From: CAWAPD01 sp963783865
GTDB taxonomy: Bacteria; Actinomycetota; Thermoleophilia; UBA2241
Direction: 5' to 3'
Assembly (NCBI GenBank): GCA_963783865.1
Contig: CAWAPD010000001.1
Span: 806,001 to 870,000, forward strand
Length of the DNA: 64,000 bases
Both the position numbers and the translations under genes were made by a program. Numbering within the stretch: the stretch's first letter is position 1; the number at the start of each line of letters is the position of its first letter. This document shows, in pieces, positions 45,801 to 55,505 of the stretch. The notes under the pieces are model-generated. The model was not told the origin of the DNA. It ran no database searches and saw only the letters and a list, made by a program, of their open reading frames with translations.

Positions 45801-46604
45801 AACGGCGCGTTCTCGTTCACCGGCGTGGCCGAGGGCGAGTACACGCTGGTGGCGACGAAGGCGGGCTACGTGCGCGCCATAGCCGCGGCTCCGGTGAACG
45901 CGGGCGAGCTCACCGGAGGGGTCGAGCTGAAGCTCGCCCCCACCGACGGCGACTCGCCCGCCAGGGCCGACACGATCACCGACGCGATCGTCTGGCCCGA
46001 CACGTCGGGGTCGTTCGTGATGACCACGAACGCCACTTACGAGCTGTGGGTCGACCCGTCGGCGCTGAGCGCCGGCTACATCGCCGCCACGACGATGCAG
46101 TACTCGAACTTCACGGGCGGCGTGACGAGCAACGCGCCGATCCTGTACATCCAGGTGGCCAACGACCGCAGCATCGCGTTCGGCGTGAACCAGTACGACG
46201 GCGGCGGACCCATGAACGGCACCTGGCACACCATCTGGAGCACCACCTTCCTGCAGGTCGGGCAGTGGTACCACATCGCTGCCGAGACCGGGACCGGCGG
46301 CATGAAGCTCTTCGTCAACGGGACGCTGGAGGCGACCGATCCGTACACCGGCGGACCACAGGCGGACTTCAGCGGGGGCACGCTGGCCGGCGGCTGGTTC
46401 GGCGTGGGCGACAATGGCATCTACGGCCCGTACACGATCGCGGCGCGCGGTGCCTACCGGGACGTGCGGCTCTCGAGCACGCGCCGGTACGAGACCGACT
46501 TCACGCCCGACCCGGACTACACGCCCGACGGCGCGACGGTGATCCACGACACGCTGCTCGGCGACACCAACGGCTGGAACGAGGGGTTCGTCTGGACCCC
46601 GTGA
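42840..46604 (+). CDS. Large secreted FG-GAP / carboxypeptidase-regulatory-like / LamG-like protein
   Basis: 1254 residues. A signal peptide (RTLVILILAAFAAVVAGIAT) is followed by five FG-GAP repeats with calcium-binding loops: GDVNGDGYTDG, GDVNGDGRDDV, GDVSGDGRDDA, GDHDGDGVADA and GDVNGDGMADM (residues about 85-345). The middle 350 residues are beta-rich and unassigned. Three carboxypeptidase-regulatory-like repeats follow (from AGTIKDSGSSLGLPGASV, GRVVKTGTSIAVPGAAV and GHTLTALDNGALTGCTV; about 765-1035). A C-terminal LamG-like domain contains WYHIAAETGTGGMKLFVNGT. Probably an extracellular binding protein. GGGGGAGG lies 8 bases before ATG. Confidence 0.82.
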   Translation: MSAAAPHAVRSHHPHPRVTRTLVILILAAFAAVVAGIATPAAARAAVQTAPNAAGRLDTLGLYNLGNRTAALYTFVAEDGAFTEQDFWKSGAGAFDASKARFVAGDVNGDGYTDGIVLYDLGHHTSRFYVFLSDGAHMTKHTAWTAKKGTYDWSHLKLTAGDVNGDGRDDVIALYDLGRGRSRADIFRSKGRTFAKSTGWTSARGAMSWSKAQLAAGDVSGDGRDDAVVFYRNTTTASSLVVLQSTGTAFTKKTFWKGPWTTRKTALGVGDHDGDGVADAMVYLDHDDSTMGLAVWYSKKTSFKSPPEDEWRSDPGEVAWSATGYRVGDVNGDGMADMVIQSPAGTDSSKLVVVAYNGLRWTSRTWWAGTLTRPRTKLACAPATPFVLGDHTEVLSDQTVKGLTAVSPDLSSMTFAPTTSQAANLQVGDIIAAAPTDELPYGALRKVTTVDTSGPDTVVSTTQATLEEAVDQGELSLHGSVTQDDIVKVLESAPGVRLVPVRPADPWRHAYPRKAGTSFGFTIEIDTTILDTVNLNGSLGFNQSFDVSAQSGVTSWWHGIPTGYGITSLSFSETTTQTTALRASVQGTVDKELKQEIAKYDFPTIVVSFGPVPVTFTPELTLYVGASGEVTAGVTTRVTQTTTATAGLSWTPANSWQPIQSVSSSRTFDPPQLFGSAELKAFAGAELMLKAYGVAGPTAALEAYTGLFADTLDTPWWKLSAGLDAKLGFKVDVWGLTLAETETSFNLFEVIIDQAGGGYTPQGAVAGTIKDSGSSLGLPGASVVLHQGAASPTGPVAASTTAGSGGFYQFAGQPVGDYTVTAAMSGYIGNDRTVTVTASAVSTGNDVSLVPLSAPGVTGRVVKTGTSIAVPGAAVELRQGLDAPSGPLVGSTTSAGDGSYLFTGISSGDYTVVASKTDYFTDHISSAVGASMLTGQDVPLLPYASQGVNGHTLTALDNGALTGCTVQLRGGYEAPSGPVVATATSGANGAFSFTGVAEGEYTLVATKAGYVRAIAAAPVNAGELTGGVELKLAPTDGDSPARADTITDAIVWPDTSGSFVMTTNATYELWVDPSALSAGYIAATTMQYSNFTGGVTSNAPILYIQVANDRSIAFGVNQYDGGGPMNGTWHTIWSTTFLQVGQWYHIAAETGTGGMKLFVNGTLEATDPYTGGPQADFSGGTLAGGWFGVGDNGIYGPYTIAARGAYRDVRLSSTRRYETDFTPDPDYTPDGATVIHDTLLGDTNGWNEGFVWTP

Positions 46605-46625
46605 TCCGCGCGGCGTGAGGGGCGG

Positions 46626-46655
46626 GGGCGGGGCGCCCGTGGGGGCGCCCCGCCC
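46626..46655. terminator. 13-bp palindrome between secreted protein and recQ
   Basis: GGGCGGGGCGCCC-type arms (46626-46638 with 46643-46655) around GTGG, between two convergent stops. Confidence 0.6.
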
Positions 46656-46668
46656 TCACCTCTGGATG

Positions 46669-48663
<1,995 letters not shown>

Positions 48664-48738
48664 GGTTGACGGATGGGAAGGCGTGCGGCAAAGCTCTGCG
48701 CCAAGTCGCTCGGCGCCGCCGCATGACGGCGCGACCGG

Positions 48739-51123
48739 CTACTCCCGCGTCGTGATCCTCCACGCGTGATGCGTGCGGGCGCTGCGCTCGAAGTCGCGCG
48801 GCAGCGTGGCGCGCGAGAGGTCTTCGAGCTCGAAGCCCTCGAGCGCGGCCGTGTCCATGCGGAACTTGCGGGAGTTGCTCGCGAAGACCAATGTGCCGCC
48901 GGCTGCGAGCAGCCGGCGGCACACGAGCTTGATCAGGTCGGCGTGGTCGCGCTGCACGTCGAAGGTCGCGCGGCCCATCTTCTTGGAGTTGGAGAAGGTC
49001 GGCGGGTCCAGGTAGATCAGGTCGTAGTCGCCCGGCGCTTCGGCCACCCAGGCGAGGCAGTCGGCGGCGATCGTGGCATTCAGCTTGGGATCGAGCTTGT
49101 TGAGCGCGAAGTTGCGCTGGGCCCACTCGAGGTAGTGGGGCGACAGGTCGACGGTGGTGGTGTTCAGCGCGCCTCCTTTGGCGGCCGCCACGCTCGCGGC
49201 GCCGGTGTAGCCGAAGAGGTTGAGGAAGCGCGCGTCCCGCGCCGCCTGCCGCAGCAGGCGGCGCACCTCGCGCGCCTGCAGGAACAGTCCGGTGTCGAGG
49301 TAGTCGCTGAAGTTGACGAGATAGACGCAGTCGGCTTCACGCACCTCGTGGAAGACGCCCCTGACGGCCTGCCGGTCGTACTGCGCCTTGCCGCGCTGGC
49401 GCTTGCGGACCTTGAGGAAGACGTCGCCTGCCGGGATGCCCAGCACGTCGGGGACGATGCGCATCGCCTCGGCGAGCCGGGCCGCCGCGCGGGCGGGCTC
49501 GATCTCGGGCGGCGCCGCGTACTCCTGCACGTGAGCCCAGCGCTCGTAGAGATCGATGGCGACGGCGAAGTCCGGAAGATCGGCGTCGTAGACCCGGTAG
49601 CAGGTCACGCCGGCGCGCCGCATGACGCGCCCGAAGTGGCCGGCGTTCTTGCGCAGGCGGTTGGCGAACTGCTCGCCGGCGGGGGTGAGGGCGAGGGGCG
49701 GGGCGGGGGGCGGCGAGGCGGATGCCTCGCCGCCCCCCGCCCCGCCATCTGTCTCCGACGCCCCGGACGCCACGCTCGCCGGCGCCCCCGAACGGTCGCC
49801 CCCGCCTTCCTCCAGGTGCTCCACGTTGGTCATCCAGCGCGGCTCGATCTCGATGCGCAGCAGGGTGCATTCCAGCGTCCCGTTGTAGAAGCGGTTCGCG
49901 CGCCGGGCGCGCAGCCCGAGATAGTGCCCGAGCCGCAGGTCGCCCACAAGGATCGCGGCCTGCCAGCCCTGGAACCCGTCCTTGAGGCGCTCGCCGAGCG
50001 ACTCATAGAGCGCGGCGAGCGCCGCTCGGTCATGCGAGCCCATTCGCTCGCCGTAGGGCGGGTTGGTCACGACGAGACCGGTCGAAGTCGCCGCCGCCGC
50101 CGCGTCGCCGGCCGGTGGACCTTCGTCCGGGCCGACGGCCGACGGCCCTTCGTCCCGGCCGGCGGCAGGCTGGGGCGGCGCGAGCTCGGAGAGCTCGCGC
50201 CGCCCGACGTGCACGACCGCCTCGAGCCCGGCCTTGGCCACGTTCCTGCGCGCGAGGGTGATGGACCGCTTGTCGCGGTCGTAGCCCTCGATCGCGGCGC
50301 CGCCGGCCAGCCAGGCCGCGATCCCCGCCTCGCGCCGTTCGCGAGCCTCCTCGACGAGGGCGGCCCAGCCTTCGACGTCGTGCTGCTTCCAGCCGAGGAA
50401 CCCGAACCGTTCGCGGGTGAGCCCGGGGGCGATGTCGCAGGCGATGAGCGCGGCCTCGATGGGGAGCGTGGCCGACCCGCACAGCGGGTCCACCACGCTC
50501 CCTCCCGCAGCCGCGATGGCGGGCCAGCCGGCCTTGACCAGGATCGCCGCGGCGAGCGTCTCCTTGAGCGGCGCCTGTACCTGCTCGCCGGGCGTGCGGT
50601 AGCCACGCCGGTGCAGGCTGTCGCCCGACAGGTCGAGGCTCACCGTCATCTCGCGCCGGTGGGCGAAGATGTTGATCCGCAGGTCGGGCTGCTTCACGTC
50701 GACCGACGGGCGCTCCTTCTGGCGCTTGCGGAACTGGTCGACGATCGCGTCCTTGGACTTCTGCGCCCCGAAGCGGGTGTGCGTCACGACCGACTGGATG
50801 CTGACGAAGTCGACGGCCAACGTGCGGGTCGGGTCGAGGTGCTCCTCCCAATCGATGGCGGCGACGCCGAAGTACAGCTCGTGCTCGTCGTTGGCGGCGA
50901 ACGTCGACAGCGGCAGCAGCACGCGCTGGGCAAGGCGTGACCAGAGACAGACGCGATAGGCGAAGAGGAGCGGGCCGGCGAAGCCCACGCCGGCCCGCTC
51001 CTCCGTCACACTCTCGGCGAGCTCAGGCCGGCCGTGCTCGCGGGCCAGCGCCCGCAACTCGTCGGCCAGCAGCGGCTCGATGCCCTTGGCGGCGGTGGCG
51101 AAGAAACGCAGGTCGGCTCCCAT
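48739..51123 (-). CDS. rlmL: Bifunctional 23S rRNA methyltransferase RlmKL
   Basis: 794 residues. The N-terminal half is RlmL-like: FFATAAKGIEPLLADELRAL, THUMP region, HRRGYRTPGEQVQAPLKETLAAAIL, VDPLCGSATLPIEAAL and the catalytic NPPYGERMG. The C-terminal half is RlmK-like: YRVYDADLPDFAVAID, VNFSDYLDTGLFL, LNLFGYTGAASVAAAKGG and YLDPPTFSNSK. Together they modify G2445 (m2G) and G2069 (m7G) of 23S rRNA. The fused form is best known from Gammaproteobacteria. Two low-complexity inserts (about residues 310-340 and 425-465) are encoded by long palindromes. Confidence 0.92.
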   Translation of the reverse strand: MGADLRFFATAAKGIEPLLADELRALAREHGRPELAESVTEERAGVGFAGPLLFAYRVCLWSRLAQRVLLPLSTFAANDEHELYFGVAAIDWEEHLDPTRTLAVDFVSIQSVVTHTRFGAQKSKDAIVDQFRKRQKERPSVDVKQPDLRINIFAHRREMTVSLDLSGDSLHRRGYRTPGEQVQAPLKETLAAAILVKAGWPAIAAAGGSVVDPLCGSATLPIEAALIACDIAPGLTRERFGFLGWKQHDVEGWAALVEEARERREAGIAAWLAGGAAIEGYDRDKRSITLARRNVAKAGLEAVVHVGRRELSELAPPQPAAGRDEGPSAVGPDEGPPAGDAAAAATSTGLVVTNPPYGERMGSHDRAALAALYESLGERLKDGFQGWQAAILVGDLRLGHYLGLRARRANRFYNGTLECTLLRIEIEPRWMTNVEHLEEGGGDRSGAPASVASGASETDGGAGGGEASASPPPAPPLALTPAGEQFANRLRKNAGHFGRVMRRAGVTCYRVYDADLPDFAVAIDLYERWAHVQEYAAPPEIEPARAAARLAEAMRIVPDVLGIPAGDVFLKVRKRQRGKAQYDRQAVRGVFHEVREADCVYLVNFSDYLDTGLFLQAREVRRLLRQAARDARFLNLFGYTGAASVAAAKGGALNTTTVDLSPHYLEWAQRNFALNKLDPKLNATIAADCLAWVAEAPGDYDLIYLDPPTFSNSKKMGRATFDVQRDHADLIKLVCRRLLAAGGTLVFASNSRKFRMDTAALEGFELEDLSRATLPRDFERSARTHHAWRITTRE
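49697..49746. repeat. 23-bp perfect palindrome inside rlmKL
   Basis: The arms GGCGGGGCGGGGGGCGGCGA plus GGC (49697-49719) pair perfectly with 49724-49746 around GGAT. It is translated in frame as a Gly/Ser/Pro linker between the RlmL and RlmK halves. Confidence 0.7.
50173..50205. repeat. 15-bp palindrome inside rlmKL (RlmL domain)
   Basis: GGGCGGCGCGAGCTC pairs with its complement around GGA, beside a duplicated CCTTCGTCC segment (50120-50155). It encodes the acidic/Pro insert RDEGPSAVGPDEGPPAG and flanks within RlmL. Confidence 0.55.
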
Positions 51124-51151
51124 CGCCCCACGCTACCACGTCGAGCGGCCC

Positions 51152-51583
51152 TTACTCCCGGTCCAGCTTCTCGATTCTCGCCTGGTGGCGGCCGCCGTCG
51201 AACGGGGTGGCCAGCCACACGTGGACGAACGCCAGCACCTGCTCGAGCGTCAGGAGACGCTGGCCGAACGAGATCATGTTGGCGTCGTTGTGCGCCCGGG
51301 CGAGGCGCGCGGTCTCCTCGCTCCACACCACGGCGCAGCGCACGCCGCGCACGCGGTTCGCCGTCATGGCCTCGCCGTTGCCGGACCCGCCGAAGATCAC
51401 CCCTCGCTCGCAGTCGCCGTCCGCCACGGCGAGCGCCGCGGGGCGGATGAAGTCGGGATAGTCGACCCGCTCCTCGGAGCCGGTCCCGAAGTCGACGACC
51501 TCGTGGCCGAGCCGGCGCAGATGGTCGGCGACGGCCGACTTGTAGCGGAACCCCGCATGGTCCGACGCGACCGCGATCCGCAC
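51152..51583 (-). CDS. rpiB: Ribose-5-phosphate isomerase B
   Basis: 143 residues. IAVASDHAGFRYKSAV, GHEVVDFGTGSEERVDYPDF, GVIFGGSGNGEAMTANRVRGVRCAVVWSEETARLAR (GGSGNGE loop; quoted across the site) and HNDANMISFGQR. The GGSGNGE form with a catalytic Glu is that of Mycobacterium RpiB, not the Cys type of E. coli, which supports an actinobacterial origin. It interconverts ribose-5- and ribulose-5-phosphate. GTG 51583 follows GGGGGAG; it starts 4 bases after the arginase-family stop, so they form an operon. Confidence 0.93.
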   Translation of the reverse strand: MRIAVASDHAGFRYKSAVADHLRRLGHEVVDFGTGSEERVDYPDFIRPAALAVADGDCERGVIFGGSGNGEAMTANRVRGVRCAVVWSEETARLARAHNDANMISFGQRLLTLEQVLAFVHVWLATPFDGGRHQARIEKLDRE

Positions 51584-51587
51584 GGAC

Positions 51588-52496
51588 TCACTCCCCCGCC
51601 GAGTGGGCGACCCGCGCGAACGCGGTCGTGATCGCCTGCGCCAGGATGCGCGCCGCCGACCGCTCGGCGTCGTCGAACGACGGGTTGTAGATGGTCACGT
51701 CCATGCCGACGGCGAGCGGCGACGCCAGGGCCACCGCCAGGGCGTCGGTCAGCTCGGCGGGCCACAGACCGTCCGGCTGGACGTAGTCGACCGCCGGCAT
51801 CACCTCGCCGTTCAGCACGTCGGCGTCGAGATGGATCCAATAGCCCTCGGCGCCCCCGGTCTCGAGGGCCGCGCGCCCCTGGCGCGCGGCCTCCTCCGCC
51901 CCCAGCCGGCGCACCTCCGCGAGGTCGAAGACGTGCATGGCCGTGTCGTGCACGTCGGGCGCGCCGTCGGCGACCTCGTCTTCCACGTCACGCACGCCGA
52001 ACACGGCCACATCCTGCTCGAGCACGAGCGGCCGCAGGCCGTCGAGGTCGGCCAGGGCGGGCAGCTCGCGTCCCGTCGCGACGCCCAGGTCCATCGACGC
52101 CACCTCGCCGTTCAGCTCGGTCTCGGCCGGGTACGTGTCGGCGTGCCCGTCGATGAAGAACAACCCGAAGCGTCCCCGCCGCCGCAAAGCGAGGGCCGCC
52201 CCGAGGATGATGCTGCAGTCGCCACCCAGGACGAGCGGGAACCGCCCCAGATCGAGCGTGAACGCCACGCGTTCTGCCAGGCGACGGCTATACCCGGCGA
52301 TGGCCGCCAGGTTGTGGATGCCGGTGGCCTGGTCGCGGAGCGGGGAGTAGGCGGGAGCGGGCACGCTGCCGGCGTACCGCGCATCCGGCAGGCCCTCGAG
52401 GAGCCCGGCCGCGCGCAGCGCGTCGGGAAGCCCGTCGACTCCGGTGTGGCGCAGACCGAGGTCCGACGGCGCGTCGATGATCGAGCAGGGTCTCAT
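51588..52496 (-). CDS. Arginase/agmatinase-family ureohydrolase
   Basis: 302 residues. The manganese motifs are LVLGGDCSIILGAAL, FFIDGHADTYPAE and WIHLDADVLNG, with GMDVTIYNPSFDD near the end. Family enzymes hydrolyse guanidino groups of arginine, agmatine, formiminoglutamate or guanidinobutyrate. The substrate loop does not tell which. ATG 52496 gives a typical length. Operon partner of rpiB, which gives no clue to substrate. Confidence 0.85.
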   Translation of the reverse strand: MRPCSIIDAPSDLGLRHTGVDGLPDALRAAGLLEGLPDARYAGSVPAPAYSPLRDQATGIHNLAAIAGYSRRLAERVAFTLDLGRFPLVLGGDCSIILGAALALRRRGRFGLFFIDGHADTYPAETELNGEVASMDLGVATGRELPALADLDGLRPLVLEQDVAVFGVRDVEDEVADGAPDVHDTAMHVFDLAEVRRLGAEEAARQGRAALETGGAEGYWIHLDADVLNGEVMPAVDYVQPDGLWPAELTDALAVALASPLAVGMDVTIYNPSFDDAERSAARILAQAITTAFARVAHSAGE

Positions 52497-52549
52497 GCGG
52501 CTCGGGTACCCACCGCTCAGCGGCCCGGAACCGCGCGAGCCGTTTGCCG

Positions 52550-53083
52550 CTAGCCGCCCTCCCCCGGGCCGCTCATCGAGTAGAGGAGCGCCGGCCCGTC
52601 CTCGAGCTCCACGTTCCTCTCGAGGGTCATGCCGATGCTTAGCGCCACTCGCTGCGACGCCTCGTTCCCCGCGTCGATCAGGCAGATCAGCCTTGAGAGA
52701 TGCAGCTGGTCGAATGCGTACTGTGCGATGGCGCGGGCGGCCTCGGCGCCCAACCCCTGCCGCCAGTACTCCTTGGCCAGCAGGTAGGCCACTTCCACCT
52801 CCGGTCGCCCGTCGATCGTCCAGGGCAGCAACCCGCAGCGCCCGATGAACCGGCCCGACTGCTTGTGAACGGTCGCCCAGAGTCCCAGCTCGGGATGGTC
52901 GGGATGGCCGTTCAGGAACCACTCCAGCTCTTCTCTGGTCTCCTCGTAGGTCAGGGTGCCCTCGGGGAAGTACCGGCGGATCTCCGGGTCCCGGTACAGG
53001 GCGAAGAGGTCGTCGAGATCGCCGGGCAGCAGCCGCCGGAAGAGGAGTCGCTCGGTCTCGAGGATGATCACGACGCCAAGCAT
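52550..53083 (-). CDS. GNAT-family acetyltransferase (RimJ/RimL-like)
   Basis: 177 residues. LETERLLFRRLLPGDLDDLFALYRDPEIRRYFPEG (family start, quoted across the site), FIGRCGLLPWTIDGRPEVEV, the acetyl-CoA loop KEYWRQGLGAEAARAI and GNEASQRVALSIGM. It probably acetylates a protein N-terminus, a ribosomal protein or a small molecule; the substrate is unknown. Followed by two hairpins and the convergent side of the cooS region. Confidence 0.83.
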   Translation of the reverse strand: MLGVVIILETERLLFRRLLPGDLDDLFALYRDPEIRRYFPEGTLTYEETREELEWFLNGHPDHPELGLWATVHKQSGRFIGRCGLLPWTIDGRPEVEVAYLLAKEYWRQGLGAEAARAIAQYAFDQLHLSRLICLIDAGNEASQRVALSIGMTLERNVELEDGPALLYSMSGPGEGG

Positions 53084-53105
53084 GGCAGTCGCACGCCTTC
53101 ACGTG

Positions 53106-53141
53106 AAGGGGGCGGGGCCGGTGTGACCGGCCCCGCCCCTT
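53106..53141. terminator. GC-rich palindrome downstream of cooS-like gene
   Basis: AAGGGGGCGGGGCCGGT pairs with ACCGGCCCCGCCCCTT with one bulged G. It is one of two adjacent hairpins between cooS and the GNAT gene. Confidence 0.6.
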
Positions 53142-53143
53142 GT

Positions 53144-53179
53144 GACGAGAAGGGCGGCTGGACGGCCGCCCTTCTCGTC
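53144..53179. terminator. 15-bp hairpin with T-run (plus strand side)
   Basis: GACGAGAAGGGCGGC pairs perfectly with GCCGCCCTTCTCGTC around TGGACG. TTTT follows on the plus strand, so the intrinsic-terminator orientation is opposite to cooS transcription, yet no plus-strand gene precedes it. Confidence 0.55.
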
Positions 53180-53205
53180 TTTTGCATGGCTCTTTGGAGC
53201 GCCGG

Positions 53206-55092
53206 CTAGATCCCCAGCGCCGCGCGCTTCGCATCGATGTGCGCCAGCATCGCGGCCACGGCCTCGACCGGATCGGTCTCGACGGCGAGCTTGCCGCCGG
53301 TCACGCCGGGCAGGTCCTGCGTCAAGAGCTTGACCAGGTTCGGCGCGCCGGTCACGAACGGGACCGGGTTCACGTGCACGTACAGGCCGTAGGCCAGCGC
53401 CGCGACCGCGTCGATGGTGGCCTTCTGCTCCATGTACTCGGGGGCCGTTGCCACGACTGGCAACGCCGGCACGTCGACGCCGAGGGCGTCGGCGATGGCG
53501 CCGACCAGCAGCATGATGCGGCCGGTGTCGGTGCAGGTGCCGAAGCTGAGAACCGGCGGGATGCCGAGGAGCTCGCAGACGGCCGTCAGGCCGGGCCCGG
53601 CGAGCTCCTTCGCCTCGGCCGCCTCGAGACCGGCGACCTGCAGGGCGGCGTTGCCGCAGCCCATGGCCAGCACGAGCACGTCGTTCTTGATCAGCTCCCG
53701 GGCGACGGCGATCGTGTTGCTGTCCTGGCCGCTGTCGCGGAGCGTGGTGCAGCTCACCAGGCCGGCGACGCCCTTCAGGGTGCCGGCCTTGATGGCGTCG
53801 AGCAGCGGATCGAGGCTCCCGCCCAGTGCGGCAAGAATGGACTCGGACGAGAAGCCGGCGACGGCGTCGCCGGTGCGCAGCACCGGGTGGCCGTCGCCCA
53901 TCGCGGCGCGGGCCGGGTAGTTGGCGATCGCCTTCGCGATCAGCAGCTGCGCCTGCTCGGCGGCGTTGGCCGGGTCGAACACCACGGCCGGCTCGGCGCC
54001 GGGGATGCCCATCAGGTCGCTGACCGGTACGAGCAGCGCGCCGTGTGCCTTGCACGTCTCGGCCAGGCCGGGCATCGTGCAGTTCATGTCGGCGGCGAAG
54101 ACGTCGATGGCGCCGGTGGCGATCGCCATCTCCTGGTTGAGCCAGTTGCCGGTGAGGCCCACGAAGACGTCGTCGACCGCGAAGCGCTGGACCAGCTCCT
54201 GGCCGGTCTCGATCGAGCCGACGATGCGCAGGCCCTTGGCGCCGGCTGCCTTGGCCTTCGCCTGGGCCGCCGCGCCGTGCGCGGCCGCGATCAGCGCCGC
54301 CCCGATCATCGGCTCGTGCCCGTTGACGACGATGTTCACGTACTCGCGGTCGAGGATGCCGAGGTCGACCTTGATCGGATGGGGCGTGGGTGTGCCGAAC
54401 AGCGCGTCCTGCGCCAGCTCGAGAGGGATCTGCGAGCCGTAGGCGGTGGCGATGCCCAGGCGCAGGCCCTTGAGCGCCAGCGAGACGTAGTCGCCGTCGA
54501 TGTTGGTCATGCAGCTCGTGGTGCAGCGGTTGTTCTCATGGAGCACGCCGCCGGGCATGACGCCGAGCTTGCGCCACGCGTCGACGCGCGGCTTGGGCGC
54601 GAAGGCGGCGACGAGCGGCGACTCCTCGTGGTGGTCACGGTTGAACTCTGCCCAGACCGCGTCGGCGACGCGCTTGGGCAGCGTGTCCTTGGGCTCGAGC
54701 TCAACGCCGGCGGCGCCGGCGAGCAGCTCGAGCTTGCTCCAATCCTTGATCTCGTAGGTGCCGCCGGGCTTGGCTTGCGCGAGGGTCTTCATGACCTCCG
54801 CGGCGTGGTAGGTGTAGGCGGCGGCGCCCATGGTGTTCTGCAGCAGGAAGCCGCGCATCGCCATGCCGTCGGCGTCGATGCCGCAGACTCCTCGCGGAGC
54901 CCTGGCCGTGATCCGGCACGGGCCCTGCGAGCAGATCGAGCAGCGGATGCCGCCCTCGCAGAACTGGCAGCGTTTGTCGCCCTGCGCCTGCATGCGGTCG
55001 AAGACGGTGTCCTCGCCGGCGGCGCGGGCGCGCTCGAGCATCGTGTTGACGCTCGCGTGGGCGCTGTCGCGGGTGGGTGTGGGGGTGTCCAT
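53206..55092 (-). CDS. cooS: CooS-like (Ni,Fe) CO dehydrogenase homologue lacking C-cluster ligands
   Basis: 628 residues with the CooS fold throughout. Fe-S motifs at the start: CQFCEGGIRCSICSQGPCRI and RGVCG (Cys42, 45, 51, 54, 59, 70), giving a B-cluster and a C-x2-C D-cluster variant. C-cluster positions: His259 (NGHEP), Cys338 (MNCTM), Cys479 (MGCGN) and Cys520 (FGTCTD) are present. The usual ICCTGNE reads SIETGQE, so the Cys295 equivalent is Glu, and no Cys follows residue 520, so the Ni-binding Cys (526 in Carboxydothermus) is missing; His93 is Tyr. Canonical CO oxidation is therefore doubtful. ATG 55092 has AGGAGG upstream. A ferredoxin gene precedes it. Confidence 0.85.
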   Translation of the reverse strand: MDTPTPTRDSAHASVNTMLERARAAGEDTVFDRMQAQGDKRCQFCEGGIRCSICSQGPCRITARAPRGVCGIDADGMAMRGFLLQNTMGAAAYTYHAAEVMKTLAQAKPGGTYEIKDWSKLELLAGAAGVELEPKDTLPKRVADAVWAEFNRDHHEESPLVAAFAPKPRVDAWRKLGVMPGGVLHENNRCTTSCMTNIDGDYVSLALKGLRLGIATAYGSQIPLELAQDALFGTPTPHPIKVDLGILDREYVNIVVNGHEPMIGAALIAAAHGAAAQAKAKAAGAKGLRIVGSIETGQELVQRFAVDDVFVGLTGNWLNQEMAIATGAIDVFAADMNCTMPGLAETCKAHGALLVPVSDLMGIPGAEPAVVFDPANAAEQAQLLIAKAIANYPARAAMGDGHPVLRTGDAVAGFSSESILAALGGSLDPLLDAIKAGTLKGVAGLVSCTTLRDSGQDSNTIAVARELIKNDVLVLAMGCGNAALQVAGLEAAEAKELAGPGLTAVCELLGIPPVLSFGTCTDTGRIMLLVGAIADALGVDVPALPVVATAPEYMEQKATIDAVAALAYGLYVHVNPVPFVTGAPNLVKLLTQDLPGVTGGKLAVETDPVEAVAAMLAHIDAKRAALGI

Positions 55093-55115
55093 CTGGCCTC
55101 CTGGTCGGGAAAGGG

Positions 55116-55505
55116 TCATCCGTGGATCAGCGCGGGCAGGCAGCGCACGCAGACCCAGGTGCTCTCGCCCTGGGTGCGCACCGGCAGCAGCGGTCTGTCC
55201 ATCTCGCTGGCGCCGCAGCTGAAGCACTTCTGGGTCATGACGGCGCCGGCGGCGAGCTTGACGGCCATCTGCTCGGCGGCAGCTTCCTCGTCGAACTCGG
55301 GCGCCTCGCGCTTCTCGATGGTCAGCGCGCCCTCGGGGCAGACGGCCAGGCAGAAGCCGGCGCCGTCGCACAGCTCTTCCTTCATGACCCTGGCCTTGCC
55401 GTCGACGATCTCGATGGCTCCCTCGGCGCACGGGGTCACGCAGAGGCCGCAGCCGGTGCAGAGCTCCTCGTCGATGTGGACGATGCTGCGGGTCACTGTC
55501 GCCAT
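55116..55505 (-). CDS. 2[4Fe-4S] ferredoxin with C-terminal zinc ribbon
   Basis: 129 residues. Cluster 1 motif CTGCGLCVTPCAEGA; cluster 2 motif CDGAGFCLAVCPEGA, in which the second Cys is replaced in the common CDGxGxC variant. A C-terminal CFSCGASE and CVRCLP form a zinc-ribbon-like site. It lies 23 bases upstream of the cooS-like gene on the same strand and is probably its electron partner, like CooF. An Fnr-type palindrome lies 82 bases before its ATG. Confidence 0.82.
   Translation of the reverse strand: MATVTRSIVHIDEELCTGCGLCVTPCAEGAIEIVDGKARVMKEELCDGAGFCLAVCPEGALTIEKREAPEFDEEAAAEQMAVKLAAGAVMTQKCFSCGASEMDRPLLPVRTQGESTWVCVRCLPALIHG

Noticed and set aside
42630..46547. 1305-codon minus-strand open frame opposite the large secreted protein
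   Set aside because: The plus-strand product has a signal peptide and FG-GAP loops, while the reverse product has only composition-driven Arg/Gly/Val sequence.
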